The notes beneath the pieces were generated by a model that ran no database searches, was not told where the DNA came from, and saw nothing but the letters and a program-made list of their open reading frames with translations. 32,217 nucleotides of DNA from Oscillospiraceae bacterium. Its GTDB lineage: Bacteria > Bacillota > Clostridia > Oscillospirales > Acutalibacteraceae. Every line of letters starts with the position of its first letter. The stretch's first letter is position 1. The stretch covers positions 1-32,217 of the forward strand of contig SVPZ01000029.1 in the NCBI GenBank assembly GCA_015065605.1, written 5' to 3'. The position numbers were made by a program, and so were the translations under genes. Positions 7,455 through 16,369 of this stretch are shown here, piece by piece.

Positions 7455-8321
7455 CTAAATTTCAATGCACTGCGTACCGTCTTTCGTTACGTAGTGTTTT
7501 TTTACGCCAAGAAGTTCCATCCAACCTCTTGTAACGGCAGTACCATACATACGAATACGCTTCATTCTTCTGAGTTTTTCTACGTCGGAAAGATAATTTG
7601 GAACCTCTGCCTCGTTATATAACCATTCGGGACAACACCACAAACAAGCCTCGGGCATAACTGCGGCATAAACCTCCATTCCTACGTTCATATGACCGTG
7701 ATGCGCCATCTGAACAATATCGGATTTCAAAAGATGACGTGATTCTCTGAAGAGAATATCTCCGCCGTCGGGTCCCAAATCTCCCAAGAAAAGCACCGAT
7801 TTATTGGGCGCATTAACCTTAAATACCAAGGAGGCGTCGTTCATCATATTTGAATAAATACCGTCGTGGAAGGTAAATATGAAATCAATTTTACATTCAT
7901 CGATTTGTATGCTTTCGCCCTGTTTTACTATATGAGAAATATTTTTAATAAGAGGTTCTGTTTCGTTTACGAATTCAACCAAAACATCATTAAATTCGCT
8001 GACGTAATATTTTACGTCGGGAACGTCTTCGGTTTTATCCATAAGGCTTATCGGAGGAAAGTTATAATAAATCTTTTCTACGTCAAAATCAGCAAGATTA
8101 TTTTTCTTTATTTCGCTCATAATTCCGCTGATATGGTCGGAATGAGGATGAGTAAGAATCCAAGCCGAAATATGACGCGAGCCAACGTACTCCTTAAGCA
8201 AGGGCATATCCTCTTCACGTCCGCCGTCTATAACGATACAGTTATTGTTTTTGGTAACAATAACGAAAGACATCATAAACTCACTTGTTTCGGTAAGCTG
8301 ATACAGTAAAGTTTTATCCAT
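7455..8321 (-). CDS. MBL-fold metallohydrolase
   Basis: A 288-residue metallo-beta-lactamase-fold hydrolase without signal peptide. The metal-binding motif is THPHSDH (His58, His60, Asp62, His63), with further ligands likely in FLGDLG and MAHHGH. The HHGH segment and overall pattern recall the catalytic domain of ComEC-like MBL proteins, but no membrane part is present. ATG 8321 has GGGGGAGG seven bases upstream. It lies between the cysteine-synthase-like gene and the phosphatase with no terminator, so it belongs to the same operon. Substrate is unknown. Confidence 0.82.
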   Translation of the reverse strand: MDKTLLYQLTETSEFMMSFVIVTKNNNCIVIDGGREEDMPLLKEYVGSRHISAWILTHPHSDHISGIMSEIKKNNLADFDVEKIYYNFPPISLMDKTEDVPDVKYYVSEFNDVLVEFVNETEPLIKNISHIVKQGESIQIDECKIDFIFTFHDGIYSNMMNDASLVFKVNAPNKSVLFLGDLGPDGGDILFRESRHLLKSDIVQMAHHGHMNVGMEVYAAVMPEACLWCCPEWLYNEAEVPNYLSDVEKLRRMKRIRMYGTAVTRGWMELLGVKKHYVTKDGTQCIEI

Positions 8322-8354
8322 TTTAAAACCTCCCCCAAATTTTAAAGGGTAATT

Positions 8355-9299
8355 TTATACGTAAATAATATCTTCATCAAAAAGCGGAGTGGAAAAATAT
8401 CTTTCGGCAGTATCGGGAAGAACTGTAACCACCGTTTTGCCCTTGCCCAACTTTTTAGCCAGTTTAAGCGCAGCCGCAACGTTTGTACCGCTACTTATTC
8501 CGCACATAATTCCTTCTTTAGCGGCAAGTGCTTTAGCGGTAGATATTGCTTCATCATCTCTTATTATGCAAACGTCTTCGTAAATCTGCTGATTAAGAAT
8601 TGCTGGGATAACGCCGTCGCCTATACCCATCTGAATATGAGTTCCTATAGAACCGCCCGAAAGTATAGCGGCATTTTCAGGTTCAACCGCCCAGATAGTC
8701 ATATGGGGATTTGCTTCCTTTAAAACCTCACCGATACCCGTAATGGTACCGCCCGTACCTATACCTGAACAAAAACCGTCTATAGTGCCATTAACCTGAC
8801 TTAATATTTCACGTGCAGTAGCGTTTCTCTGAATTTCGGGATTAGCAGGATTTTCGAACTGTTGCGGAACGAAAACGTTTTCATCCTCAGCCTTTATTTT
8901 AAGCGCAAGATTTACACATTCTTCAATGCATTGACCTATATTGCCCGCATCGTGAACGAGAAGAACCTCTGCGCCGTAATGACGCACAAGCTTACGTCTT
9001 TCTTCGCTTACCGAATCGGGCATAATTATTTTAACCTTTATACCGAGAACTGCGCCCACAAGAGCAAGACCTATACCCTGATTTCCGCTTGTAGGCTCAA
9101 CTATAACGGTTTTATCGTTTATAATTCCTTTATTAATGGCATCAAGCACCATATTATAAGCGGTACGCGTTTTAATAGAACCGCCAACGTTAAGACCCTC
9201 GAATTTAACAAGAACGTCTGCACTGTCTTTATCAACTATATTATTAAGTTTTATAACAGGGGTATTTCCCATTGCTTCAAGTATATTTTTGCAAACCAT
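8355..9299 (-). CDS. Cysteine synthase-like PLP enzyme
   Basis: A fold-type II PLP-dependent beta-replacement enzyme of 314 residues, close to O-acetylserine sulfhydrylase (CysK). MGNTPVIKLN opens the protein; the PLP lysine is Lys43 in GGSIKTR; the phosphate cradle is GIGTGGTITG. Two places differ from the usual CysK: SIKTR instead of SVKDR, and TSGNQGIG instead of TSGNTGIG, the loop that contacts the amino-acid carboxylate. It may therefore be a paralogue with another nucleophile or amino-acid substrate. GAAAGG lies upstream of ATG 9299. No cysE or sulfate gene is near; it sits in a mixed operon. Confidence 0.85.
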   Translation of the reverse strand: MVCKNILEAMGNTPVIKLNNIVDKDSADVLVKFEGLNVGGSIKTRTAYNMVLDAINKGIINDKTVIVEPTSGNQGIGLALVGAVLGIKVKIIMPDSVSEERRKLVRHYGAEVLLVHDAGNIGQCIEECVNLALKIKAEDENVFVPQQFENPANPEIQRNATAREILSQVNGTIDGFCSGIGTGGTITGIGEVLKEANPHMTIWAVEPENAAILSGGSIGTHIQMGIGDGVIPAILNQQIYEDVCIIRDDEAISTAKALAAKEGIMCGISSGTNVAAALKLAKKLGKGKTVVTVLPDTAERYFSTPLFDEDIIYV

Positions 9300-9344
9300 A
9301 ATAAATTGCCTTTCAGTTTAATTTTTCACTATATTATATGAAAT

Positions 9345-10034
9345 TTATTCTACAGTAGTTCCCGTAAGGAAGGAAACCGTTCTTTCCACCGAGTCTTTAG
9401 AATTACCCCAATCGGCATCCTTTGAACTGTTACGGTAATCGTACATAGAACAGTAATGCTTTAAATCCTTATGAAGATTTTTTGAATACTCTTCGGTAAT
9501 GCGGGTAAGATTTTTATTAAATTCGCCGAAATAGGATTTCATCTTCTTTTTATCGGCAAGACTCTCCAAAAGTTCGAAATGAGGCAGACAGAACATACTC
9601 TGCTCGTTGAACATTTTTCTGAAATCCATATCGGTTTCATAGCAACGGCAAAGGGTTTCAAGCATTCTGCTCATACCCCACTCAATTTTATCGCAAATAA
9701 AACAGGAATCGGTAATGCGTCTTACCTTTTCGCCTTTTGCTTTTACTCCGTTTAAAAGACCTTTTGCAAGGGCGGTATTATTTATACTGTCAACGTGAGA
9801 TTCAAGCATAAGAGCAAGTTGAAGTCTTCCTCTTTTACCCATCATATTGCGGTAGTGCTTTTCGCAAAAGCCGGTTTTATTGGTAACGGTACGAACGTCG
9901 GGCTCCATCATAGCGGCGCCCATTATGTAATCGACTATTCTCTCCTGCACCGTATTATACATTCTGCAGATAGGACAGCCGTCGTTTATTTCAAAAACCT
10001 CACTAATCGGTATGGTACAAATATCGTCTCTCAT
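9345..10034 (-). CDS. DUF6062 family protein, probable zinc protein
   Basis: A 229-residue soluble protein with two similar halves, each holding a cysteine pair and a later Cys/His pair: CPICRMYNTVQERIVDYI ... TGFCEKHYRNMM, and CFICDKIEWGMSRML ... MFCLPHFELL. This CxxC...CxxH pattern suggests two structural zinc sites. The sequence matches what I know of DUF6062 proteins of Clostridia, which have no known function. Its ATG overlaps the YgjV stop by four bases (ATGA), indicating coupling. Confidence 0.75.
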   Translation of the reverse strand: MRDDICTIPISEVFEINDGCPICRMYNTVQERIVDYIMGAAMMEPDVRTVTNKTGFCEKHYRNMMGKRGRLQLALMLESHVDSINNTALAKGLLNGVKAKGEKVRRITDSCFICDKIEWGMSRMLETLCRCYETDMDFRKMFNEQSMFCLPHFELLESLADKKKMKSYFGEFNKNLTRITEEYSKNLHKDLKHYCSMYDYRNSSKDADWGNSKDSVERTVSFLTGTTVE

Positions 10035-10567
10035 TGTTTCTCCTTTTCTTTTCCAAAACGGATAAGTCCGATTATGGACGAAACTATTACTATAGCCTCG
10101 TAAATAGCGCCGCCTATTGAAGTTACAAGCAGGTCGTAGGTAAACACAAGGGGTGAAGAAACAAGGATACTCTTTCTCACATTATTAGGATTAACAAAGG
10201 ACATAGAGTAAGAGTTTATAACAAGTCCTACTATACAGATAATAGCGTACCACTTGCCCGAGCCTATAACGAACATCGAAACAGAGCCCAAGGTTCCCAT
10301 TAAAACGGCAAAGGTTATTGCCCACGCTTTTTCTACGTAGCCTTTTTTACCAACGAAATAGAAAACGATATTACGCGTGGTGCCAACAAGCTGCATAATT
10401 GCGGTGGGATATTCTCCGAGCAAGGCAAAATGTATAGCGAAAACAACGGTAGTCGCTATATGAACGTAAAGCACCTGTTCTCTCGTTTTAACCTGATAAT
10501 TTATAAAGCCGAGAACTACAGCAACAATGCCGAACCCCTGACCTATCCAATATAAAATTTCTTCCAT
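10031..10567 (-). CDS. YgjV family membrane protein
   Basis: A 178-residue inner-membrane protein with about five or six hydrophobic helices. GQGFGIVAVVLGFINYQVKTREQVLY and HFALLGEYPTAIMQLVGTTRNIVFYF are the family's typical regions (Imp-YgjV). I chose ATG 10567 (MEEILYW), with GGAGG upstream, over an upstream start that would lie inside the ZIP gene; the ZIP stop ends two bases earlier. Function is unknown; it may be a small-molecule or metal-linked transporter given the adjacent ZIP gene, but that is speculation. Confidence 0.78.
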   Translation of the reverse strand: MEEILYWIGQGFGIVAVVLGFINYQVKTREQVLYVHIATTVVFAIHFALLGEYPTAIMQLVGTTRNIVFYFVGKKGYVEKAWAITFAVLMGTLGSVSMFVIGSGKWYAIICIVGLVINSYSMSFVNPNNVRKSILVSSPLVFTYDLLVTSIGGAIYEAIVIVSSIIGLIRFGKEKEKQ

Positions 10568-10569
10568 TA

Positions 10570-11325
10570 TTATCCTCCAAGAAACGCTTCGCTGATTAGC
10601 ATAATACAAAATCCAACAAGCAAAGCATAGGTTGCGCCACGCTGATTACCGTCGTGATGGGTTTCAACCAACATTTCATCGCTGATAACGTAAAGCATGG
10701 TACCGCCTGCAAACGCAAGGGCAAAAGGCAATATTATTTCAGCAAGAGAAACGGCAAAATATCCTATAAAGGTTCCTATAACCTCAACAACACCGGTAGC
10801 AAGAGCGCATACAAAGGTTCTTCTCGGTGAAACACCTGCGCCAAGCATAGGTCCGATTATAATCATTCCTTCTGGGATATTCTGCAAAGCAATTCCCACG
10901 GCAATAAACAAAGCCTTTGAAGTATTTTCGCTTCCAAATCCAACACCTGCGGCAATACCCTCGGGCAAATTGTGTATAGCGATAGCCAATATAAAAAGCA
11001 TAACCTTATCGATATTGGAGTTATTGTAATGTTCGTTATCTACGCCGAGCATCGTATGCATATGAGGAATAAGCTTGTCCATAAGATTAAGACAAAACGC
11101 ACCCGCAAAAATGCCTGCTATAGTTATGATTATGCCGTATTTTCCACCGTACTCCAAAGAAGGCAGAATAAGTCCTATAACCGATGCCGCAAGCATTATA
11201 CCGGCCGCAAAGGAAAGAGCAATATCAGAAATTTTATGGGTAATTTTTTTAAATATAAATCCGATTACAGCGCCAAAAACCGTAGCGCCGCCAACACCCA
11301 AAGCCGTTAGTAAAACAAGTTCCAT
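10570..11325 (-). CDS. ZIP family metal transporter
   Basis: A 251-residue divalent-metal transporter with eight predicted helices, of the GufA/ZupT type. Metal ligands are visible in HNLPEG of helix 4 and QNIPEG of helix 5, the latter with the Gln common in GufA-like members. The loop HMHTMLGVDNEHY before helix 4 holds further histidines. It likely moves Zn2+, Mn2+ or Fe2+ into the cytoplasm. The ATG overlaps the stop of the SGNH gene by one base (TAATG), so it is coupled to it. Confidence 0.88.
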   Translation of the reverse strand: MELVLLTALGVGGATVFGAVIGFIFKKITHKISDIALSFAAGIMLAASVIGLILPSLEYGGKYGIIITIAGIFAGAFCLNLMDKLIPHMHTMLGVDNEHYNNSNIDKVMLFILAIAIHNLPEGIAAGVGFGSENTSKALFIAVGIALQNIPEGMIIIGPMLGAGVSPRRTFVCALATGVVEVIGTFIGYFAVSLAEIILPFALAFAGGTMLYVISDEMLVETHHDGNQRGATYALLVGFCIMLISEAFLGG

Positions 11326-11966
11326 TATTTAACCTCATTAAAGGCATCAAGCCAAAGTCTTTTTATTATTTCGTGTCCGTTAGCGGTAGGATGAACGCCA
11401 TCCCTTGTCCAGTAATCTGCAGGAGCTTTTTTTAAGGCTTCATCAAACACAGGTTGAAGTTCTATTAAAGGAAGACCGTACTTTTCCGCTATTTTACGGC
11501 AAACCTCCGCCTTTTCCTCCACGTCCTTTTTGAAAAAATCAAATTTATCAGGATTATCGGCATCAACGGTAGCCGTTCCCGCAAGTACAAAGGGAGAAAT
11601 TATTATAAGCTTTATATCAGGAAGTGCTTCCTTAACTTCGTCGATAAGCATAGTATAAATCTTTTCGAATTTATCGGTTGCAACACCGTTTTTACTGCCT
11701 ATTTCGTGCCAGGTATCGTTGACACCAATATAAATACTTGCATAGTCAGGCTTTAAATTAATAAAATCGCTTTTAATTCTTGCATAAAGGTCAACAATTC
11801 TATTACCGCTGATTCCCCTGTTATAGAAAGTATATTCCAAAGGACACTCGAGTCCCAAATAAGAGTTAACAAGAAGCGGATAACCGATACCCATAGAATT
11901 AGGATTATTTTTATCTCTACCGCAGTCGGTTATTGAGTCACCCTGAAAAAGTATTGTCTTATACAT
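11325..11966 (-). CDS. SGNH/GDSL hydrolase
   Basis: An esterase or lipase of the SGNH superfamily, 213 residues, no signal peptide, so cytosolic. Block I is FQGDSITDCGRD (Ser11), block II RGISGNRIVDL (Gly and Asn of the oxyanion hole), block III IGVNDTW, and block V DGVHPTANGH with the catalytic Asp and His. It resembles acetyl- or rhamnogalacturonan-type deacylases; the natural ester is unknown. GGGGA lies upstream of ATG 11966. It is the first gene of the seven-gene unit. Confidence 0.87.
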   Translation of the reverse strand: MYKTILFQGDSITDCGRDKNNPNSMGIGYPLLVNSYLGLECPLEYTFYNRGISGNRIVDLYARIKSDFINLKPDYASIYIGVNDTWHEIGSKNGVATDKFEKIYTMLIDEVKEALPDIKLIIISPFVLAGTATVDADNPDKFDFFKKDVEEKAEVCRKIAEKYGLPLIELQPVFDEALKKAPADYWTRDGVHPTANGHEIIKRLWLDAFNEVK

Positions 11967-12000
11967 AGCAATAATTCCCCTTTTAAAGTACGCTTATATA

Positions 12001-12029
12001 ATTTTACCAAACGCCCTTTTTATTGTCAA
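12001..12029 (-). promoter_or_regulatory. Promoter of the seven-gene operon
   Basis: On the minus strand a perfect TTGACA (12029-12024), a 17-base spacer and TAAAAT (12006-12001). The -35 box nearly touches the U-run of the V-ATPase terminator just upstream. Confidence 0.82.
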
Positions 12030-12030
12030 G

Positions 12031-12058
12031 AAAAAAGACGCTCCAACGGGAGCGTCTT
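12031..12058 (-). terminator. Terminator of the V-ATPase operon
   Basis: A perfect 10-bp stem AAGACGCTCC / GGAGCGTCTT with a four-base loop, followed on the minus strand by a U-run, 13 bases after the K-subunit stop. Confidence 0.93.
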
Positions 12059-12071
12059 AATATAAACTTTG

Positions 12072-12497
12072 TTATCCTAAAGCAACCATACTGAATACGA
12101 GTGCGAAAAGCGCAACGGTTTCACAAAGACCTACTACGGTAATATACTGTGAGAAGCCTTTGCCCGATTCAGCCAAGGCGTCGGCACCTGCGGCACCTGC
12201 TTTACCCTGGAAAATAGCGGAAGCAGCCATTGCCACACCCGAAGCAATTCCAAGACCGAAAAGGAATGCAGGGTCCATATTAGCAGCCTTCATCTGCTGC
12301 ATTAAAAGGAAGCCGTAAATGGTCTGAGTAAGAGGCGCACCTGCGAAAACCGTAAGAATAAAGGGAGCTGCCTTATTATTCATATAACACTTCTTCCAAG
12401 CACCGATTGATGCCTGACCTGCAATACCAATACCGATAGCAGAGCCGATAGCGGCAATGCCCATAACTAACGCTGTACCTAAAGTTCCTAAATTCAT
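12072..12497 (-). CDS. V-type ATPase subunit K (rotor ring)
   Basis: Membrane rotor proteolipid of 141 residues with four helices, i.e. a duplicated hairpin with only one carboxylate, in helix 4 (Glu126 in VVGLCETVAL). Helix 2 has APLTQTIY (Thr57, Gln58, Tyr61) and helix 3 has FQGK (Gln97). These correspond to Thr64, Gln65, Tyr68, Gln110 and Glu139 that coordinate Na+ in Enterococcus hirae NtpK, so the ring probably binds Na+. AAGGAG lies upstream of the ATG. It is last in the operon, 22 bases after subunit I. Confidence 0.93.
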   Translation of the reverse strand: MNLGTLGTALVMGIAAIGSAIGIGIAGQASIGAWKKCYMNNKAAPFILTVFAGAPLTQTIYGFLLMQQMKAANMDPAFLFGLGIASGVAMAASAIFQGKAGAAGADALAESGKGFSQYITVVGLCETVALFALVFSMVALG

Positions 12498-12519
12498 AAT
12501 TATTCTCCTTTATTTAAAA

Positions 12520-14427
12520 TTATTCTTCAAAGGGTTTAAATTTATGCCCACTCCACGACATATCAAGATGCGAGGAGAATTCGAGGGTATTAAGTCTGAT
12601 ACCGTGAACGATAACCGACAAAATATTAAGAATCATATTAAGTCCGTGACCGAACACAAGCAATATAATTGCAAGTATCATAAACATAAAATTACCAAGC
12701 AGCGGCCCTGCAAGTTCGTTTACGGTAGCCGATATTGCGGCACCTGCAAGTCCTACAGCCCAAAGTCTGATATAAGAAACTATATCCGAAAATACGTTAA
12801 CAACGCCAAGTAAAACCGAAACTATATTGGTCATACTTGTAATTATGGATTTAATGATATTTCCTTCATAGTTTGCAAATATAAAGCTAAGTCCAAAGCC
12901 TACGCCTATAAGAATTATACTGATTTTTCCTATAGGAACCGAGCCTATTATAAGCCCGAAACTGAAAACCTCAGGATTTACTACAAGACTTAATACAAGA
13001 TAATAAATACCTAAAAGCTGTAATATTGAACCGAAATCACCCAGTAATTTAAGGGATTTAATATTTCTGCATACGCCTTTAATATGAGCAATGGTAAGTT
13101 GCACAAGAGCAAGAGTGAAGCAGAAAATCTGCAAATTCTGTGCCGTTGTAAGACCTACACCCTCATGTGTCCAGGGAAGCGTCCAGATTTTATCGGCATA
13201 CACGTTTGATATAACGGGGACAGACAGTGATTTAAGCCAAGCGGGAAGCTGTTCAACCGAAAGACCAAACCAGGTACAAGTAAGAGTACCCCAAAGAATT
13301 GTTGAAAGACCGAAAAGTCCCACAAGTAAAAAGGTGGGTGAAACCTTTTCCTTTTTAACAAGGGATTTTATTATCGGCAATGCGGCAACGGCGCATATAA
13401 ACAATCCGTAACCACCGTCACCGAAGATAATTCCAAAAAATATGAGGATAAAGAACAAAAACCAAGCGGATATATCGTATTCGAAATAACCGGGCACCGT
13501 ACCGAGAAAATCGGTAAGAGGATAAATCAGACTAACGAACTTATTGTTTTTAAGTTTTGTGGGAACGTTATCCTCTTCGGTTGGGGTTTCAATTATAATT
13601 CCCCAGGCATTCTCGCCTGCCGCCGTTTGCAGTTTATCTACGTTCTCTGCCTCAACGTAACCGGTGAAATAAGAAACCGAAAGTTCTTTTTCCTCGCTTA
13701 TGGACTCACTGTTCATTCCCGTCGAATAAATCTCGAATTCAATATCTTTTTCGCAACAGTTTACCGCCGCCTTAAGACTTTGAATATAGGGAACGTAAGA
13801 AAGGATTTTTTGCTCGGTATCTTTTATCGAACCATTCAAATCCTCAATTTTTTTATTAAGTTTGGATACCGATTCCTTAGGCAGTTCAAAACGGTAATTG
13901 CTTAACGCTTTAACCGTTTCTTCGCTTAAGTTTTCACTGTCAAGCACCATAAACTTAACGCCTGCTTTAGATTTACTTACACTCAGCGTCTTTACGTCCT
14001 CGCCCAAGTTTTTATATTCATTTTCGGGCATTTCGTAAAAGGAAACCTTAAAGCCTTTCTGCGCAAGAAGGTCAAGCGTTTCGGGGTTAATATCACCCCA
14101 ACCCTTAACGCGTTCAAGTTCAACACTAATTGAAGCGCGTTTCGCTAAATAATCCTTCTTAGCGTTTGTAAGGTTTTCAATTTCTTCTGCTATTTTCATA
14201 GCCTCGCTATAATCGGCAGTTTTTAAAGCCACCTTCTTTTTAGGCTTACCAAGACTGAATATAGCGCTGTTAAGAAGAGAAACGCGATCCTTAAGCGCAT
14301 TGAGTTTTTCGCCAAAGCCTTCGGTAATTTCGATATGAAGAAGTCCGAGTTTTCTTAAGTTTTCAAGTGTTTCTTCTTTTTTGTCGGTGCGGACAATAAG
14401 AGAAACTTTTTTCATAGGCACGATCAT
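12520..14427 (-). CDS. V-type ATPase subunit I (stator a)
   Basis: The a-type stator subunit, 635 residues. The N-terminal ~330 residues are soluble and coiled-coil-rich; the C-terminal half has seven or eight membrane helices beginning near WFLFFILIFFGIIFGDGGYGL. The half-channel arginines are Arg554 (SYIRLWAVGLAG) and Arg611 (HGIRLNTLEF), matching the pair seen in NtpI-like proteins. GGGTGA precedes ATG 14427, which overlaps the D stop by four bases (ATGA). The window shows no second stator a gene. Confidence 0.93.
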   Translation of the reverse strand: MIVPMKKVSLIVRTDKKEETLENLRKLGLLHIEITEGFGEKLNALKDRVSLLNSAIFSLGKPKKKVALKTADYSEAMKIAEEIENLTNAKKDYLAKRASISVELERVKGWGDINPETLDLLAQKGFKVSFYEMPENEYKNLGEDVKTLSVSKSKAGVKFMVLDSENLSEETVKALSNYRFELPKESVSKLNKKIEDLNGSIKDTEQKILSYVPYIQSLKAAVNCCEKDIEFEIYSTGMNSESISEEKELSVSYFTGYVEAENVDKLQTAAGENAWGIIIETPTEEDNVPTKLKNNKFVSLIYPLTDFLGTVPGYFEYDISAWFLFFILIFFGIIFGDGGYGLFICAVAALPIIKSLVKKEKVSPTFLLVGLFGLSTILWGTLTCTWFGLSVEQLPAWLKSLSVPVISNVYADKIWTLPWTHEGVGLTTAQNLQIFCFTLALVQLTIAHIKGVCRNIKSLKLLGDFGSILQLLGIYYLVLSLVVNPEVFSFGLIIGSVPIGKISIILIGVGFGLSFIFANYEGNIIKSIITSMTNIVSVLLGVVNVFSDIVSYIRLWAVGLAGAAISATVNELAGPLLGNFMFMILAIILLVFGHGLNMILNILSVIVHGIRLNTLEFSSHLDMSWSGHKFKPFEE

Positions 14428-15056
14428 ACTAAATCACCCTGCCCTTCATCAGCCAAAGAATCTCTTATGGCTATTTTGCGTTTTGAAATCTTCGAACGCA
14501 CAACTGCGCTTACCTGCTGGTCAGCAAGATATACAGATATTTTTCTGATATTTTCCTGAGTCTCGGGAATTTTAACCTTTTCGAACAGATTAACTCTCTG
14601 AGAGGTTGCACGTAGTTCCTTTTCCAAAAGACGTACCTGTTCGTCCAACACTTCCGCCTCTAAATCAAGGGACATAGCCTTTTCCATATGGTTTGCGGCC
14701 ATATCCACCCACAAAGGAGTATAGTATAAATCATAATCTCCTCGTTTAAAATCCGCTCCCTCAAAGGTAGGAATATCAACACCTGCGATATTGCCTCTTC
14801 CCTTTTTAATATTGCTGACGGTAATTATACCGCTTGGGAACGCATTTTCCTCACTAAAAACAGCAATCCAATCGTTAAAGCCTTTTTCAAGGTTTTCTCT
14901 TTCTTTTCGCACTGCCTTAGCATTTTCTTCAATAGTGCGTATTTCAGATTGAAGTTGTTGTTTTTTCAGCGTCAGAGTCGGCAAATATCTGCGGTACATT
15001 TTAAGCGCGTCTTTTTGTACCTTTAACTCGTTTTTAGTTAATTTGATTTTTGCCAA
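14424..15056 (-). CDS. V-type ATPase subunit D (central shaft)
   Basis: Central rotor-shaft subunit, 210 residues, mainly coiled coil: LTKNELKVQKDALKMYRRYLPTLTLKKQQL at the start and VNLFEKVKIPETQENIRKI near the end are typical of subunit D. The start is TTG 15056, giving (M)AKIKLTKN, with AAGGAGG nine bases upstream. It lies 18 bases after subunit B and overlaps subunit I. A partner subunit F, normally bound to D, is not encoded in this operon. Confidence 0.92.
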   Translation of the reverse strand: MAKIKLTKNELKVQKDALKMYRRYLPTLTLKKQQLQSEIRTIEENAKAVRKERENLEKGFNDWIAVFSEENAFPSGIITVSNIKKGRGNIAGVDIPTFEGADFKRGDYDLYYTPLWVDMAANHMEKAMSLDLEAEVLDEQVRLLEKELRATSQRVNLFEKVKIPETQENIRKISVYLADQQVSAVVRSKISKRKIAIRDSLADEGQGDLV

Positions 15057-15074
15057 AACGTCAGTCCTCCTTGC

Positions 15075-16367
15075 TTATTTAGGCCAGAATTCATCGGTAA
15101 GGTCTGACTTAATACCGGTTTCATCCTTTTCGAAGCAGTCTGCCAGAATCTCCCAACCCAAATCAAGAGCTTCCTCAAGGGTTAAGTTTACAGACAAATC
15201 CATTAATTTTTCTTCAAAAAGAATACCGTATTTCAAAAGTTTTTCATCCCAACGGCTCATTGCAAAGCCCATATTCTTCTTTTCTACAGTTTCCTTATAG
15301 GAAGAATACATACGAATCATTGCGTCCATAAGAGCACGGTGGTCGCGTCTTGTTTTACCGTTTACGTTCTGCTTAAGACGTGAAAGAGAACCAAAGGGTT
15401 CTATTCTTCCGCCCTTAAGATAATACTGACCTTCGGTAATATAGCCTGTATTATCGGGAACGGGGTGAGTAACGTCGTCACCGGGCATAGTAGTAACGGC
15501 AAGAACCGTAATAGAGCCCGAATCAGCAAAGTCAACCGCCTTTTCGTAACGTGCGGCAAGCTGAGAATAAAGGTCGCCGGGGTAACCTCGGTTAGAGGGT
15601 ACCTGTTCCTGAGTAATTGCAATTTCCTTCATTGCATCGGCATAGTTAGTCATATCGGTAAGAAGCACCAATACGTCTTTATTCTGCAAAGCGAACTGCT
15701 CGGCAACTGCAAGTGACATATCGGGAATCATCATACATTCAACAGTCGGGTCAGATGCGGTATGAATAAACATAACCGTTTTGCTGAGCGCACCGCCCTT
15801 TGAAAGTTCATCCTTAAAATAAAGGAAGTCGTCGTATTTAAGACCCATACCGCCAAGCACGATAACGTCTGCCTGTGCCTGCATAGCGATACGTGCAAGA
15901 AGCTGATTATAAGGTTCACCGGAAATAGAGAAAATAGGAAGTTTCTGAGAAACAACCAAGGTATTGAACATATCAATCATAGGAATATTGGTTCTCATCA
16001 TTCGGTTAGCAAGAATACGCTTTGTGGGGTTAACCGAAGGACCGCCTATGGTCTTCATATTTTCGCTGAGTTCGGGTCCGTTATCTCTGGGTTCGCCCGA
16101 ACCGTCAAAAATTCTGCCAAGTAAATCTTCGCTGAAGGAAACTCTCATTTCGTGACCTAAGAAGCGAACTTCGTCGTCGGTGGAAATACCCTTACCACCT
16201 GCAAAAACCTGAAGGGAAACTGTATCACCGTCGATTTTATTTACCTGAGCCAAGGATTTACCGAAACGTGTGTTGATTTCGGCAAGTTCATTATAACGAA
16301 CACCCGTAGCCTTTACGGTAATAACGTTACCTACAATAGATTCAATTCGGTTAAAAACTTTGTTCAT
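15075..16367 (-). CDS. V-type ATPase subunit B
   Basis: Regulatory, non-catalytic nucleotide-site subunit of the ATPase head, 430 residues. The expected P-loop position reads [15 protein letters not shown], with no Walker A motif, as in all B subunits. [48 protein letters not shown] and [19 protein letters not shown] are conserved B-type regions. It begins two bases after the A stop. Length is a little below the ~460 of archaeal-type B. Confidence 0.95.
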   Translation of the reverse strand: MNKVFNRIESIVGNVITVKATGVRYNELAEINTRFGKSLAQVNKIDGDTVSLQVFAGGKGISTDDEVRFLGHEMRVSFSEDLLGRIFDGSGEPRDNGPELSENMKTIGGPSVNPTKRILANRMMRTNIPMIDMFNTLVVSQKLPIFSISGEPYNQLLARIAMQAQADVIVLGGMGLKYDDFLYFKDELSKGGALSKTVMFIHTASDPTVECMMIPDMSLAVAEQFALQNKDVLVLLTDMTNYADAMKEIAITQEQVPSNRGYPGDLYSQLAARYEKAVDFADSGSITVLAVTTMPGDDVTHPVPDNTGYITEGQYYLKGGRIEPFGSLSRLKQNVNGKTRRDHRALMDAMIRMYSSYKETVEKKNMGFAMSRWDEKLLKYGILFEEKLMDLSVNLTLEEALDLGWEILADCFEKDETGIKSDLTDEFWPK

Positions 16368-16369
16368 TC

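Noticed and set aside
15043-15300. Plus-strand frames opposite the V-ATPase genes (e.g. 13627-13905, 18805-19485)
   Set aside because: Shadows of the strongly conserved ATPase genes, with no ribosome sites or family likeness.
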